Below are positions 1 through 6,371 of a stretch of DNA of 21,930 nucleotides, piece after piece. Source of the stretch: an uncultured Candidatus Melainabacteria bacterium (lineage in GTDB: Bacteria > Cyanobacteriota > Vampirovibrionia > Gastranaerophilales > Gastranaerophilaceae); assembly GCA_934693215.1 (NCBI GenBank), contig CAKUVB010000008.1, forward strand, positions 1-21,930. Reading direction: 5' to 3'. Below the pieces are notes generated by a model. The model made no database searches and had not been told where the DNA came from. It saw only the letters and a program-made list of their open reading frames with translations. Numbering within the stretch: the first letter of the stretch is position 1; every line of letters begins with the position of its first letter. A program made the position numbers and the translations under genes.

Positions 1-38
1 GTGACTGTAGACTAATTGTGATGTCTGCAAATTTAATT

Positions 39-75
39 CGTCATTGCGAAAAATCTTTGATTTTGAAGCAATCCA
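39..75. repeat. REP-like dispersed repeat fragment
   Basis: The stretch begins CGTCATTGCGAA and ends GAAGCAATCC. Its two ends are partly complementary (CATTGC against GCAATC with imperfections), the form taken by short dispersed repeats of the 'CGTCATTGCGA...GAAGCAATCC' type seen between genes in many bacteria. No gene overlaps it. That it is repeated elsewhere in the genome is inferred from familiarity with the type; a second copy is not in this window. Confidence 0.45.
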
Positions 76-97
76 GTAACATAATCTTCATCATTCC

Positions 98-170
98 GTC
101 ATATTGAGCGATAGCGAAATATCTCTAACAAAGCTTGAAAGAGATTCTTCGCCTAAAGGCTCTGAATGAC
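98..170. repeat. Imperfect inverted repeat, REP/MITE-like
   Basis: The left arm (98-126, beginning GTCATATTGAGCG) and the right arm (140-170, ending GGCTCTGAATGAC) are reverse complements with a few mismatches, so the DNA or RNA could fold into one long hairpin. The ends match the common 'GTCATTCTGAGC...GAAGAATCTC' class of dispersed intergenic repeat. It carries no ORF. It lies downstream of the minus-strand operon and could act as a 3' boundary, although no T-tract is visible. Confidence 0.5.
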
Positions 171-198
171 ACTGAAAACAAGTCATTGCATTTTTTTA

Positions 199-426
199 TT
201 AAAAATAATCGCATATTCTTTCTTTTTTGCGAGGTAAAATCTTTTTAATAGACTCAACAAACTTGTTTTTATCAAGTTCTTCGAGTTCTTTTTTTAGAAT
301 AGCCTTTTCTAAGATAGCTTTGTTATATAGGCTTTCACATAAATCAGATGACTTTAATCTTAATTTGAATTTTTGTATTTGTGATTCTTTTTCTTCAATA
401 TGTTGTTGTAAATGTTTCTTTTTCAA
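199..426 (-). CDS. Small lysine/glutamate-rich coiled-coil protein
   Basis: A 75-residue ORF of unrecognised function. Almost the whole length is charged helix (EEKESQIQKFKLRLK, then AILEKAILKKELEELDKNK), with heptad-like spacing of Leu/Ile that suggests a coiled coil, followed by a basic tail (ILPRKKERI). It has no signal peptide or membrane segment. The start must be TTG, since no in-frame ATG precedes the body; an AAGGG about 11 nt upstream may serve as ribosome-binding site. It lies 67 nt downstream of the oxidoreductase gamma gene on the same strand and could be the last gene of that transcript. Its composition is plausible for a real protein, but the TTG start and short length leave doubt. 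Confidence 0.45.
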   Translation of the reverse strand: MKKKHLQQHIEEKESQIQKFKLRLKSSDLCESLYNKAILEKAILKKELEELDKNKFVESIKKILPRKKERICDYF

Positions 427-493
427 AATTCTGTACCCTTTGTCTAAAGTCTATCACTTGTTAAATTATTTGTAATCGGCTTTTTAGTTGAAG

Positions 494-1036
494 TTAGACT
501 AAACTAAAAGAATTAATACCAAGTTTTAATGCTTCAAGGTTTGAATCATAGAATTTTTCTTTTCCACCTTCAAGGACTTTTTTGATAGCTTTTGCTAAAA
601 CTTCTTCTGTTAAAGATGGTACTATGCTTGTTAAAGCACCTAATGCAACCATATTTGCTAATTTATTGTGTCCAGATTCGTTTGCAATTTTTGTCATTGG
701 TACAGAAGAATATTTGATGTCATTTCGTGATTTGGTTTCTTCTACAAGTGTTGAGTTAGAAAAAATTAATCCATCTTTTTTAACTTTTGGTAAGAATCTA
801 TCAAAAGATAATTGGTTTAGTACAATAATATAATCAGCATTTTCTTTGTGTACAGAACTTACTTCCTCATCAGATATAACGATTTCGCAGTTTACTGTTC
901 CGCCTCTCATTTCAGCACCATAACAAGGATACCAAGTAACATTTTTACCTAATAACATGAACGCATTTGCAAGAACTTTTCCTGCAAATAATACACCTTG
1001 TCCACCAAATCCTGCTATTATAAAATTTTGTTCCAT
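494..1036 (-). CDS. vorC: 2-oxoacid:ferredoxin oxidoreductase, gamma subunit
   Basis: A 180-residue catalytic gamma subunit of the 2-oxoacid:ferredoxin oxidoreductase family, which decarboxylates a 2-oxoacid with CoA and passes electrons to ferredoxin. The N-terminal GFGGQGVLFAGKVLA is the glycine-rich signature of this domain, followed by YGAEMRGGTVNCEIVIS, also diagnostic, and a late GHNKLANMVALGAL segment. Length is normal for a separate gamma chain. ATG 1036 is preceded by AAAGGAAAAATT, a good ribosome-binding site. It is the last of four clustered subunit genes (order delta, alpha, beta, gamma). The substrate could be 2-oxoisovalerate (Vor) or 2-oxoglutarate (Kor); sequence alone does not settle it. 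Confidence 0.9.
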   Translation of the reverse strand: MEQNFIIAGFGGQGVLFAGKVLANAFMLLGKNVTWYPCYGAEMRGGTVNCEIVISDEEVSSVHKENADYIIVLNQLSFDRFLPKVKKDGLIFSNSTLVEETKSRNDIKYSSVPMTKIANESGHNKLANMVALGALTSIVPSLTEEVLAKAIKKVLEGGKEKFYDSNLEALKLGINSFSLV

Positions 1037-1055
1037 AATTTTTCCTTTTAGTTTA

Positions 1056-1826
1056 TTAGTTTACACTTTGAATTGTTGGAGTTATACCTTCTGTAACATC
1101 TTTGAAAACACCTAATGGGTATGTTTTAACCATTTCATTTCTTACTCTTTCATGAGCTTGTTCAGGTGTCATTTTCCAATTTGTTGGACATGTTGCAAGA
1201 AATTCTACAAAGCTATATCCTAATCCGTTAAGTTGGGCTTGAAAAGCTTTTCTTAGTACATTCTTAGCTTGATTTATATGAGCTACAGAATCAAGTGCAA
1301 CTCTTGCGGAAAAAGCAGTTCCGTCACACATCGCAATATGTTCTGCAATTTGTATTGGATAACCGTATGTATCAACAAATCTACCCATAGGTGATGTTGT
1401 TGTTTTTTGACCTAACATAGTTGTAGGCCCCATTTGTCCGCCAGTCATACCGTAGGTTGTATTATTTATACAAATACCTGTTATTTTTTCTCCTCTTAAA
1501 GCCCCATGCATTGATTCAGCAAGTCCAATAGATGCAAAATCACCATCACCTTGATATGTGAATACAAAATTGTTAGGTCTTGCTCGTTTTACCCCAGTAG
1601 CTTCAGCCATTGCTCTACCATGCGGAGCTTCTATACAGTCTACGTTAAGAAAATCATACAAGAAAACAGAACAACCAATAGATGTTGCACAAATTGTTTT
1701 TTCTTTAAGTTCAAGTTCGTCAATAAGTTCTGCAATTAATCTTATTGCAATACCATGGTCGCAACCTGGACAGAAAGTATATTTAGAACCTTCTTTCATA
1801 GAGTCTGGAATTTTAAACACTTGCAT
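1056..1826 (-). CDS. vorA: 2-oxoacid:ferredoxin oxidoreductase, beta (TPP-binding) subunit
   Basis: A 256-residue subunit that binds thiamine pyrophosphate and the proximal iron-sulfur cluster. The TPP/Mg motif is GDGD at residues 93-96 with NN at 121-122 (NNTTYGMTGGQ). Candidate ligands for the [4Fe-4S] cluster are C19 and C22 (FCPGCDHG), C52 (SIGC) and C213 (FLATCPT), matching the four-cysteine pattern of short beta subunits in this family. The start overlaps the alpha gene's 3' end by 14 nt, indicating translational coupling, and TTGGAG precedes the ATG. The enzyme is oxygen-sensitive in known members, which fits an anaerobe. Vor versus Kor specificity is uncertain. Confidence 0.9.
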   Translation of the reverse strand: MQVFKIPDSMKEGSKYTFCPGCDHGIAIRLIAELIDELELKEKTICATSIGCSVFLYDFLNVDCIEAPHGRAMAEATGVKRARPNNFVFTYQGDGDFASIGLAESMHGALRGEKITGICINNTTYGMTGGQMGPTTMLGQKTTTSPMGRFVDTYGYPIQIAEHIAMCDGTAFSARVALDSVAHINQAKNVLRKAFQAQLNGLGYSFVEFLATCPTNWKMTPEQAHERVRNEMVKTYPLGVFKDVTEGITPTIQSVN

Positions 1827-2883
1827 AATTTTTCTCCAATACTTTTTTTACACCTGCAGTAATTTCTTCAACACTTAACCATTGACCAACAGGTCTGTTT
1901 ATCAAGTCTGTTTTTGCTTGACCGTCGACTGCAAGTTTTACATCGTTGAACATTTGTCCCATATTCATTTCTACAACAATAACATTATCAACTTTCTTTG
2001 CTAATTCGTTGATTCGTTTTGAAGGGAATGGCGACAATGTAATAGGTCTAAGGATACCAACCTTGTGTCCTTCTTTTCTAAGGACGTTCATTGTAGCTTT
2101 GATGTTTCTTGTCATACTACCGAACGCAATAAGTAAAGTGTCAGCATCATCTGTATTTAATTCTTCCCATTCTGTTTCGTTATCTTCGATTTGTTTAAAT
2201 TTGTTGAACAAATCATAAATATGTTGATTTTGTTTTTCTTCTGAGGTTGCAACAGAATATATTGCTCTGCCATCACGACCTTTAGCACCGGTAAGAGCCC
2301 AAGATGAATTATCTATTTCAGGATAAGGATATTTTCCAAAAACAGCCGGTTCCATCATTTGTCCTAACAAACCGTCAGCAAGAATCATTGTTGGGTTTTT
2401 GTACTTGTGTGCAAGGTAGAATGCTTTGTATGTTAAATCAATACATTCTTGAACAGTTGCCGGTGCGAGTACGATAAGTTTGTAATCTCCGTTTCCGCCA
2501 CCCTTTACCGCTTGATTATAATCGCCTTGTGCCGGATAAATATATCCAAGTCCAGGACCAGCTCTCATAACGTTTACAAGCACAACAGGAACTTCATCAG
2601 AACAAGCATAAGAAAGTCCTTCTTGCATAAGTGCAACGGCACAAGATGAAGATGTTGTCATAGCTTTTGCACCTGTAGAAGCTGCACCTAGTACCATGTT
2701 TATTGCTGCAAGTTCACTTTCTGCACAGACATAAGCAAGTTTGCGTTTATACATTTCTCCGCTTAGGTATTCTCCAATTTCGGTTTGTGGAGTTATAGGA
2801 TAACCAAAGTAACATTCAAGTCCTGCATTTAGTGCAGCTTGAGCAATCGCATAGTTACCTTTTACTAAAACTTTTTCTTCCAT
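1813..2883 (-). CDS. vorB: 2-oxoacid:ferredoxin oxidoreductase, alpha subunit (VorB-like)
   Basis: A 356-residue alpha subunit, normal for VorB/KorA. It carries the pyrimidine-binding pattern of the family: KGNYAIAQAALNAGLECYFGYPITPQTE near the N-terminus, AESELAAINMVLGAASTGAKAMTTSSS around residues 55-80, and NVMRAGPGLG with DYNQAVKGGGNGDY thereafter. The C-terminal third (TLLIAFGSMTRNIKA, then VGILRPITLSPFP) is the usual domain II/III. The closest remembered relatives are annotated 3-methyl-2-oxobutanoate dehydrogenase VorB, so a branched-chain 2-oxoacid substrate is favoured, with 2-oxoglutarate as the alternative. Its ATG follows the TAA of the ferredoxin subunit directly, with GAGGTG about 9 nt before the start. 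Confidence 0.9.
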   Translation of the reverse strand: MEEKVLVKGNYAIAQAALNAGLECYFGYPITPQTEIGEYLSGEMYKRKLAYVCAESELAAINMVLGAASTGAKAMTTSSSCAVALMQEGLSYACSDEVPVVLVNVMRAGPGLGYIYPAQGDYNQAVKGGGNGDYKLIVLAPATVQECIDLTYKAFYLAHKYKNPTMILADGLLGQMMEPAVFGKYPYPEIDNSSWALTGAKGRDGRAIYSVATSEEKQNQHIYDLFNKFKQIEDNETEWEELNTDDADTLLIAFGSMTRNIKATMNVLRKEGHKVGILRPITLSPFPSKRINELAKKVDNVIVVEMNMGQMFNDVKLAVDGQAKTDLINRPVGQWLSVEEITAGVKKVLEKNYASV

Positions 2884-3093
2884 TTATTTATGCACCTCAA
2901 CTATAGCCATGTCAGGACATCTTTTTGCACACATAGCACACCCGATACATTCATTGTTCGGGTCATTAAATTCTACAAGATAATCTCCTAAACGGCTGGT
3001 TTTGTCACTTTTTTTAATAAGTCCTTTTGGACAAGTTGTTAGACAAATATAACAAGATTTACATCTGTTTTCATCTATTACGATATGAGCCAT
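2884..3093 (-). CDS. vorD: 2x[4Fe-4S] ferredoxin subunit of the oxidoreductase
   Basis: A 69-residue delta-type subunit with two CxxCxxCxxxCP clusters (CKSCYICLTTCP near the start and CIGCAMCAKRCP near the end), the pattern of a bacterial 2[4Fe-4S] ferredoxin that carries electrons from the TPP site. A start at 3108 is also in frame, but the GGGGAG ribosome-binding site lies inside that extension, 7 nt upstream of the ATG at 3093. The start is therefore placed at 3093, giving MAHIVIDENRC. It is the first gene of the four-gene operon; its TAA directly abuts the alpha gene's ATG. Confidence 0.88.
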   Translation of the reverse strand: MAHIVIDENRCKSCYICLTTCPKGLIKKSDKTSRLGDYLVEFNDPNNECIGCAMCAKRCPDMAIVEVHK

Positions 3094-3119
3094 ATACACA
3101 CTCCCCATGTTATTTTTTT

Positions 3120-3150
3120 ATTATATCACTAATAGAAATTTACAACTCAA
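3120..3150 (-). promoter_or_regulatory. Probable promoter of the oxidoreductase operon
   Basis: On the minus strand a perfect TATAAT (3120-3125) lies about 27 nt upstream of the vorD start. The best -35 candidate is TTGAGT (3145-3150) with a rather long 19-nt spacer. The -10 is convincing; the -35 is not. Confidence 0.45.
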
Positions 3151-3189
3151 TTATTAATATTTGTAATTTTTAATATGTAAATAATTAAT

Positions 3190-3216
3190 AAAAAAAGCGA
3201 ACATTTATGTTCGCTT
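3190..3216 (-). terminator. Rho-independent terminator after the AMIN-domain gene
   Basis: The stem AAGCGAACA / TGTTCGCTT (arms 3195-3203 and 3208-3216) has a four-base loop. On the minus strand it is followed by a run of T. It lies 27 nt beyond the stop codon of the gene at 3244-4290. Confidence 0.8.
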
Positions 3217-3243
3217 GAATGTGTTTATTATATAAAAGTCGTA

Positions 3244-4290
3244 TTATTTGTTAACTTTAGATAACTTTGTTCTAATTCCATTTGCCAAGTCTGGTCTACC
3301 GCTTTTTTCGTAAATTTCAGACATAGATTCTAAGAATTTTATACTATCAACTTTTGGTTGAATTTTTGGTTTTGACATTGTTGTAGATGCTTGTCTTAGT
3401 TGAGATGGAGCAGGTCGTCTTTGAGGTTGACTAATAGAATCTGCCATCAAGTTTCTTTTTGGTAAAGATGCCATACGAGAATTTAAAGATGATGTGTTAT
3501 TTTGTGTTTGTGTATGCATCTTCAAATAAGGTGATTGAGTGCTATTTTGATAAGCTTTCAAACCATAATTCATTGTTGTATAAGGTTTATTTGTAACATT
3601 TTTATATCCAGGAATATGTTGGTGAACATCTTTTGTTCCTGATATATCTCTATCTCTAAGACCTTGTGATAACCCAACTTTGATATCGTTATCTTTTCCT
3701 CTGATTAGTTTAGCACCTAATAAGAACAATAATCCGAAAAATCCAAAAGTGAACATTGTTGTAGTCTTAGAACCGGATAATGCAGATTTAAGAACTGAAA
3801 CGATTCCACCTAAATGAATATTAGACATAATAGAAGGCTTAACTTCTTCTGATGATTGTTTGTATATTGGTGAGTATGTATTCATTGGAGCATTTAATAA
3901 AATTTCTTTTTTAGGATTTGCTCTATCTTCAACTTTTACAGAAGATACTAATGAATCAAAAGTTACACTTGAACCTGATGCATTGTCAGCTTGAAACATA
4001 ATGTTTAATCCGTCAACTCCAAATGGTTCGACAATAATATTATCAACGTTTGAAACATTTTTATAAACAGTGCTAAGTGTTTTAGATGCTCTAATACCTT
4101 TAAGACTTAACAAAATTCTGTTAGGAGCTTGTATAGTCTTTTTTACTGATACTGAATTGTCAGCCACCAATGTAATATTAAAACTATCTCCCATAGGTTC
4201 AACTTGAACACTTTGTAAAACATTATCAGATGCCATTACTGACATTGCCATAAAAATACTTACAAATAATACAAATAATACTTTTTTCAT
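3244..4290 (-). CDS. Secreted AMIN-like domain protein with a C-terminal membrane anchor
   Basis: A 348-residue envelope protein. The start is placed at the internal ATG at 4290 because it gives a classic signal peptide (MKKVLFVLFVSIFMAMSVMA, cleavage near residue 20) and has a GA-rich ribosome-binding stretch; a start at 4332 would bury that signal. Residues ~24-112 resemble an AMIN domain (LQSVQVEP..., APNRILLSLKGI..., VDGLNIMFQAD), a module that places periplasmic proteins near peptidoglycan or secretion pores. A hydrophobic segment at ~178-196 (FTFGFFGLLFLLGAKLI) is followed by a basic stop-transfer end and a long Gln/Ser/Pro-rich tail. The last ~30 residues (FLESMSEIYEKSGRPDLANGI) form a conserved-looking helix. 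The exact role is unknown; pilus- or secretion-associated functions are possible. Confidence 0.7.
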   Translation of the reverse strand: MKKVLFVLFVSIFMAMSVMASDNVLQSVQVEPMGDSFNITLVADNSVSVKKTIQAPNRILLSLKGIRASKTLSTVYKNVSNVDNIIVEPFGVDGLNIMFQADNASGSSVTFDSLVSSVKVEDRANPKKEILLNAPMNTYSPIYKQSSEEVKPSIMSNIHLGGIVSVLKSALSGSKTTTMFTFGFFGLLFLLGAKLIRGKDNDIKVGLSQGLRDRDISGTKDVHQHIPGYKNVTNKPYTTMNYGLKAYQNSTQSPYLKMHTQTQNNTSSLNSRMASLPKRNLMADSISQPQRRPAPSQLRQASTTMSKPKIQPKVDSIKFLESMSEIYEKSGRPDLANGIRTKLSKVNK

Positions 4291-4320
4291 GAATTTCTCT
4301 CTCTCCCTAATGATAGAGTA

Positions 4321-4428
4321 CATGGTTTCCATGACCGTAACATCAATCCAACGATTGAACTTTTTTGTAGACCATATGGTCTATGAAGAAAATAGAAATC
4401 ATGCAAAACCATGTGGTGACATGGTTTT
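4321..4428 (-). promoter_or_regulatory. Cluster of four dyads in the leader of the AMIN-domain gene
   Basis: Four separate inverted repeats lie within 110 nt upstream of the coding region: CATGG-ttt-CCATG (4321-4333), TCAATC-caac-GATTGA (4343-4358), the perfect 16-bp palindrome TAGACCATATGGTCTA (4368-4383), and AAAACCATGT-ggtg-ACATGGTTTT (4405-4428). The palindrome is operator-like. The last could end transcripts from the GNAT genes upstream, but it lacks a T-tract. Confidence 0.45.
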
Positions 4429-4548
4429 AGGGAATTTTGCTCGTGAAGTGCGTTTTAGTGACTAAATTTTATTAAAAATAGCCTGTATCCTTTTAATAGT
4501 CTGTTGTTTAACGTATTTTTGTTAATTTGTAAAAAATTAACCAAAAGA

Positions 4549-5148
4549 TTAAAATTTGCTTAACATATCTTTACAAAATTGTTTAAAGTTAAAAGGATGG
4601 TGATATGTTAGCATACCTGTTTTTTCTTTATATTTTAGACCAAGTTTTGTGTAAAAATTAATAGCATCAGGGTCAGAAAAAACTTCAAATGGTTTTTTAG
4701 AAATAGTTTTAATATGTTCAACAATAGCTTTTCCAATACCTGTATATTCTCTAGGTTCACCGGTTTTGCTATATTTTGTTTTTGGGTCAACTTGCAACCA
4801 TTTTAATTCGTTTTTTTCGTGTTTCTTTTCTGTAAATAGTGCCACTCCAAGTATTTTATCAGAATTTAGATGTTCAAAATCTTTTTTTTGTTTTGTTATT
4901 GCAATATAATGATTTGTTTCGTTTTCGTTATGTGTCCATCTTACCATATCATTTGCAACACCATAAGCATAGTTGTTTTCTGGATTTTCCCATCTTATTG
5001 CAGTATGTCTCATGGCTATTTTGTCGAATATATTATTTCTATCGAGTTCTACAATAGCAACTTTTTTGTCCTTACTTTTATCAGGGGTTAGAACTTGTTG
5101 GATATTTGCATTTTTAACAAAATTTGCCTTAAAACTTATTGGTGTCAT
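4549..5148 (-). CDS. GNAT-fold acetyltransferase-like protein, paralog 1
   Basis: A 199-residue member of a four-copy family in this window. It begins with the tag MTPISFKANF, then a VAIVELDRNN strand. The C-terminal half has the GNAT order: ILGVALF (strand 4), ELKWLQVDP (strand 5), GIGKAIVEHIK (acetyl-CoA loop and helix 3) and FSDPDAINFYTKLGL (helix 4 region, where GNAT enzymes typically show xxFYxxxGF). This supports acetyl-CoA binding; the acceptor is unknown. Unlike its siblings it has an extra C-terminal basic stretch (FNFKQFCKDMLSKF) and a usable ribosome-binding site (AGGAAAAATT). It starts 8 nt after paralog 2 and is probably co-transcribed with it. Confidence 0.7.
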   Translation of the reverse strand: MTPISFKANFVKNANIQQVLTPDKSKDKKVAIVELDRNNIFDKIAMRHTAIRWENPENNYAYGVANDMVRWTHNENETNHYIAITKQKKDFEHLNSDKILGVALFTEKKHEKNELKWLQVDPKTKYSKTGEPREYTGIGKAIVEHIKTISKKPFEVFSDPDAINFYTKLGLKYKEKTGMLTYHHPFNFKQFCKDMLSKF

Positions 5149-5156
5149 AATTTTTC

Positions 5157-5708
5157 CTATATTTCGTATATCATTTTTGAAGGTGTATCCAAACTTTTAA
5201 ATCCTTGTTTTTGGTAAAACGGGATAGCATTGTTTGCAGATTGAACATATAAAGGTTTTTTGAATAATCCTTTCATATAATCAACCAATGTTGTGCCTAT
5301 TTTTTTATACGTGCGAACTCCGGATTCGTGGTTTGTCGAAGGGTTAGATTGCAACCACGCAATTTCATTTGCAGGAGCTTTTTTCTCAAAATATAATGCT
5401 AATCCTAAAATTTTGTTAGGTTCAACAGCTTCAAAATTACTATTTTGTGTTGTTAGTGCTAAATAGTGTTCTTGTGCTACATCTGGGTAGTTTTTTGTTT
5501 TTAGAGCATCGCAATAAATATCAGGAGCAAAACCTGATTTGATGCTCTCCCAATAGTGTGCAGTTTTTGCAAGTGTTTCTACGTCTAGTTTGTCATTTTT
5601 ATCAAGTTTTACCAGACTAACTTTTTCTGGTGTCATTTTACCATTATTGGTTAGTCTTGGTATTGTTACGTTTTTTATGAAACTACCTGTAAAATTAATT
5701 GGGGTCAT
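5157..5708 (-). CDS. GNAT-fold acetyltransferase-like protein, paralog 2
   Basis: A 183-residue paralog. The N-terminal tag is altered to MTPINFTGSF. It keeps ILGLALYFEKK, EIAWLQSNP, a weaker acetyl-CoA loop (YKKIGTTLVDYMK, with one glycine instead of the GxG of paralog 1) and NNAIPFYQKQGF. The loss of part of the loop raises the possibility of weakened catalysis. No Shine-Dalgarno sequence is visible before the ATG; the upstream region is nearly all A/T. It sits between paralogs 3 and 1 in the same direction (49 nt and 8 nt gaps), as expected for tandem duplication. The substrate is unknown. Confidence 0.68.
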   Translation of the reverse strand: MTPINFTGSFIKNVTIPRLTNNGKMTPEKVSLVKLDKNDKLDVETLAKTAHYWESIKSGFAPDIYCDALKTKNYPDVAQEHYLALTTQNSNFEAVEPNKILGLALYFEKKAPANEIAWLQSNPSTNHESGVRTYKKIGTTLVDYMKGLFKKPLYVQSANNAIPFYQKQGFKSLDTPSKMIYEI

Positions 5709-5757
5709 ATTTATTTAAAATTCATAAAAATATTTTTTGCTAGTTATAAATATATAT

Positions 5758-6318
5758 TTATTTAGGGAAATACATACTCATAGATTTACCTTTTTTGTGG
5801 ATAAATCCGAGTTTTTCGTAGAAATCAATCGCATCAGCATCTGAATAAACACTGATTGTTTTGTCTGAAGCTTCTTTAATAAAATTAACTAAAGAACGAC
5901 CAATATTTTTTAATAATCTGTTATTTTGATTTGATTTGTTGTAGTTTGTGTCAGGATTGACTTGTAGCCATTTTAGTTCGTTGGTTGAACCGTTGTTATG
6001 CTTTGAAAATAATGCTAGACCAAGAATGTTTTCAGGTTGTAGATATTTGTAATTTTTATTTTGCAAAGTTATAGCATAATAATGTTCAGTAGTGTCTGAA
6101 AATTTAAAATTTTTTGTTGCATCATAGTAAATACATCTGGTGTATCCTTGAGTTGTGTTTTCCCATTTGTCTGCAACGGTTCTAAGTGCTGAAATGTCGT
6201 TTTTATCATTAGTATCAAGTTCTACAAGAGCAACTTGTTTGGGAGCATAACTGCTGTTGATAGCTTGTTGAATATTTGTATTTCTGATAAAATTCGCTTT
6301 AAAATTTATAGGAGGCAT
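5758..6318 (-). CDS. GNAT-fold acetyltransferase-like protein, paralog 3
   Basis: A 186-residue paralog starting MPPINFKANF and then VALVELDTND. The GNAT elements are ILGLALFSKHN, ELKWLQVNP, LKNIGRSLVNFIK and YSDADAIDFYEKLGF. It is the closest of the three to paralog 1. A 10-bp inverted repeat (arms 6320-6329 and 6355-6364) lies directly upstream with its inner arm abutting the start codon, and only a weak, distant GAAG could act as ribosome-binding site. The gene follows pcrA by 53 nt on the same strand and may share its transcript. The acceptor of any acetyl transfer is unknown. Confidence 0.7.
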   Translation of the reverse strand: MPPINFKANFIRNTNIQQAINSSYAPKQVALVELDTNDKNDISALRTVADKWENTTQGYTRCIYYDATKNFKFSDTTEHYYAITLQNKNYKYLQPENILGLALFSKHNNGSTNELKWLQVNPDTNYNKSNQNNRLLKNIGRSLVNFIKEASDKTISVYSDADAIDFYEKLGFIHKKGKSMSMYFPK

Positions 6319-6319
6319 A

Positions 6320-6364
6320 TTAGTAAAAAACTTCTAAAAAATAAATTTGCTAAATTTTTACTAA
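6320..6364 (-). other. Inverted repeat between pcrA and GNAT paralog 3
   Basis: TTAGTAAAAA (6320-6329) and TTTTTACTAA (6355-6364) are exact reverse complements with a 25-nt loop. It spans the pcrA-paralog 3 gap and touches the downstream ATG. It could be a weak terminator or attenuate translation of paralog 3. Confidence 0.4.
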
Positions 6365-6371
6365 TTTTATT

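Noticed and set aside
227..475. 82-aa plus-strand ORF rich in Ser and Phe
   Set aside because: It is the reverse-strand shadow of the lysine/glutamate-rich coiled-coil ORF at 199-426; runs of Ser/Phe/Cys are typical of antisense reading of AAA/GAA codons.
3109..3240. HLR1 site upstream of the oxidoreductase operon
   Set aside because: TTTACATA and ATTACAAA on the minus strand are 14 bp apart instead of 10 and one lacks the G/T first base, so they do not form an HLR1 pair.
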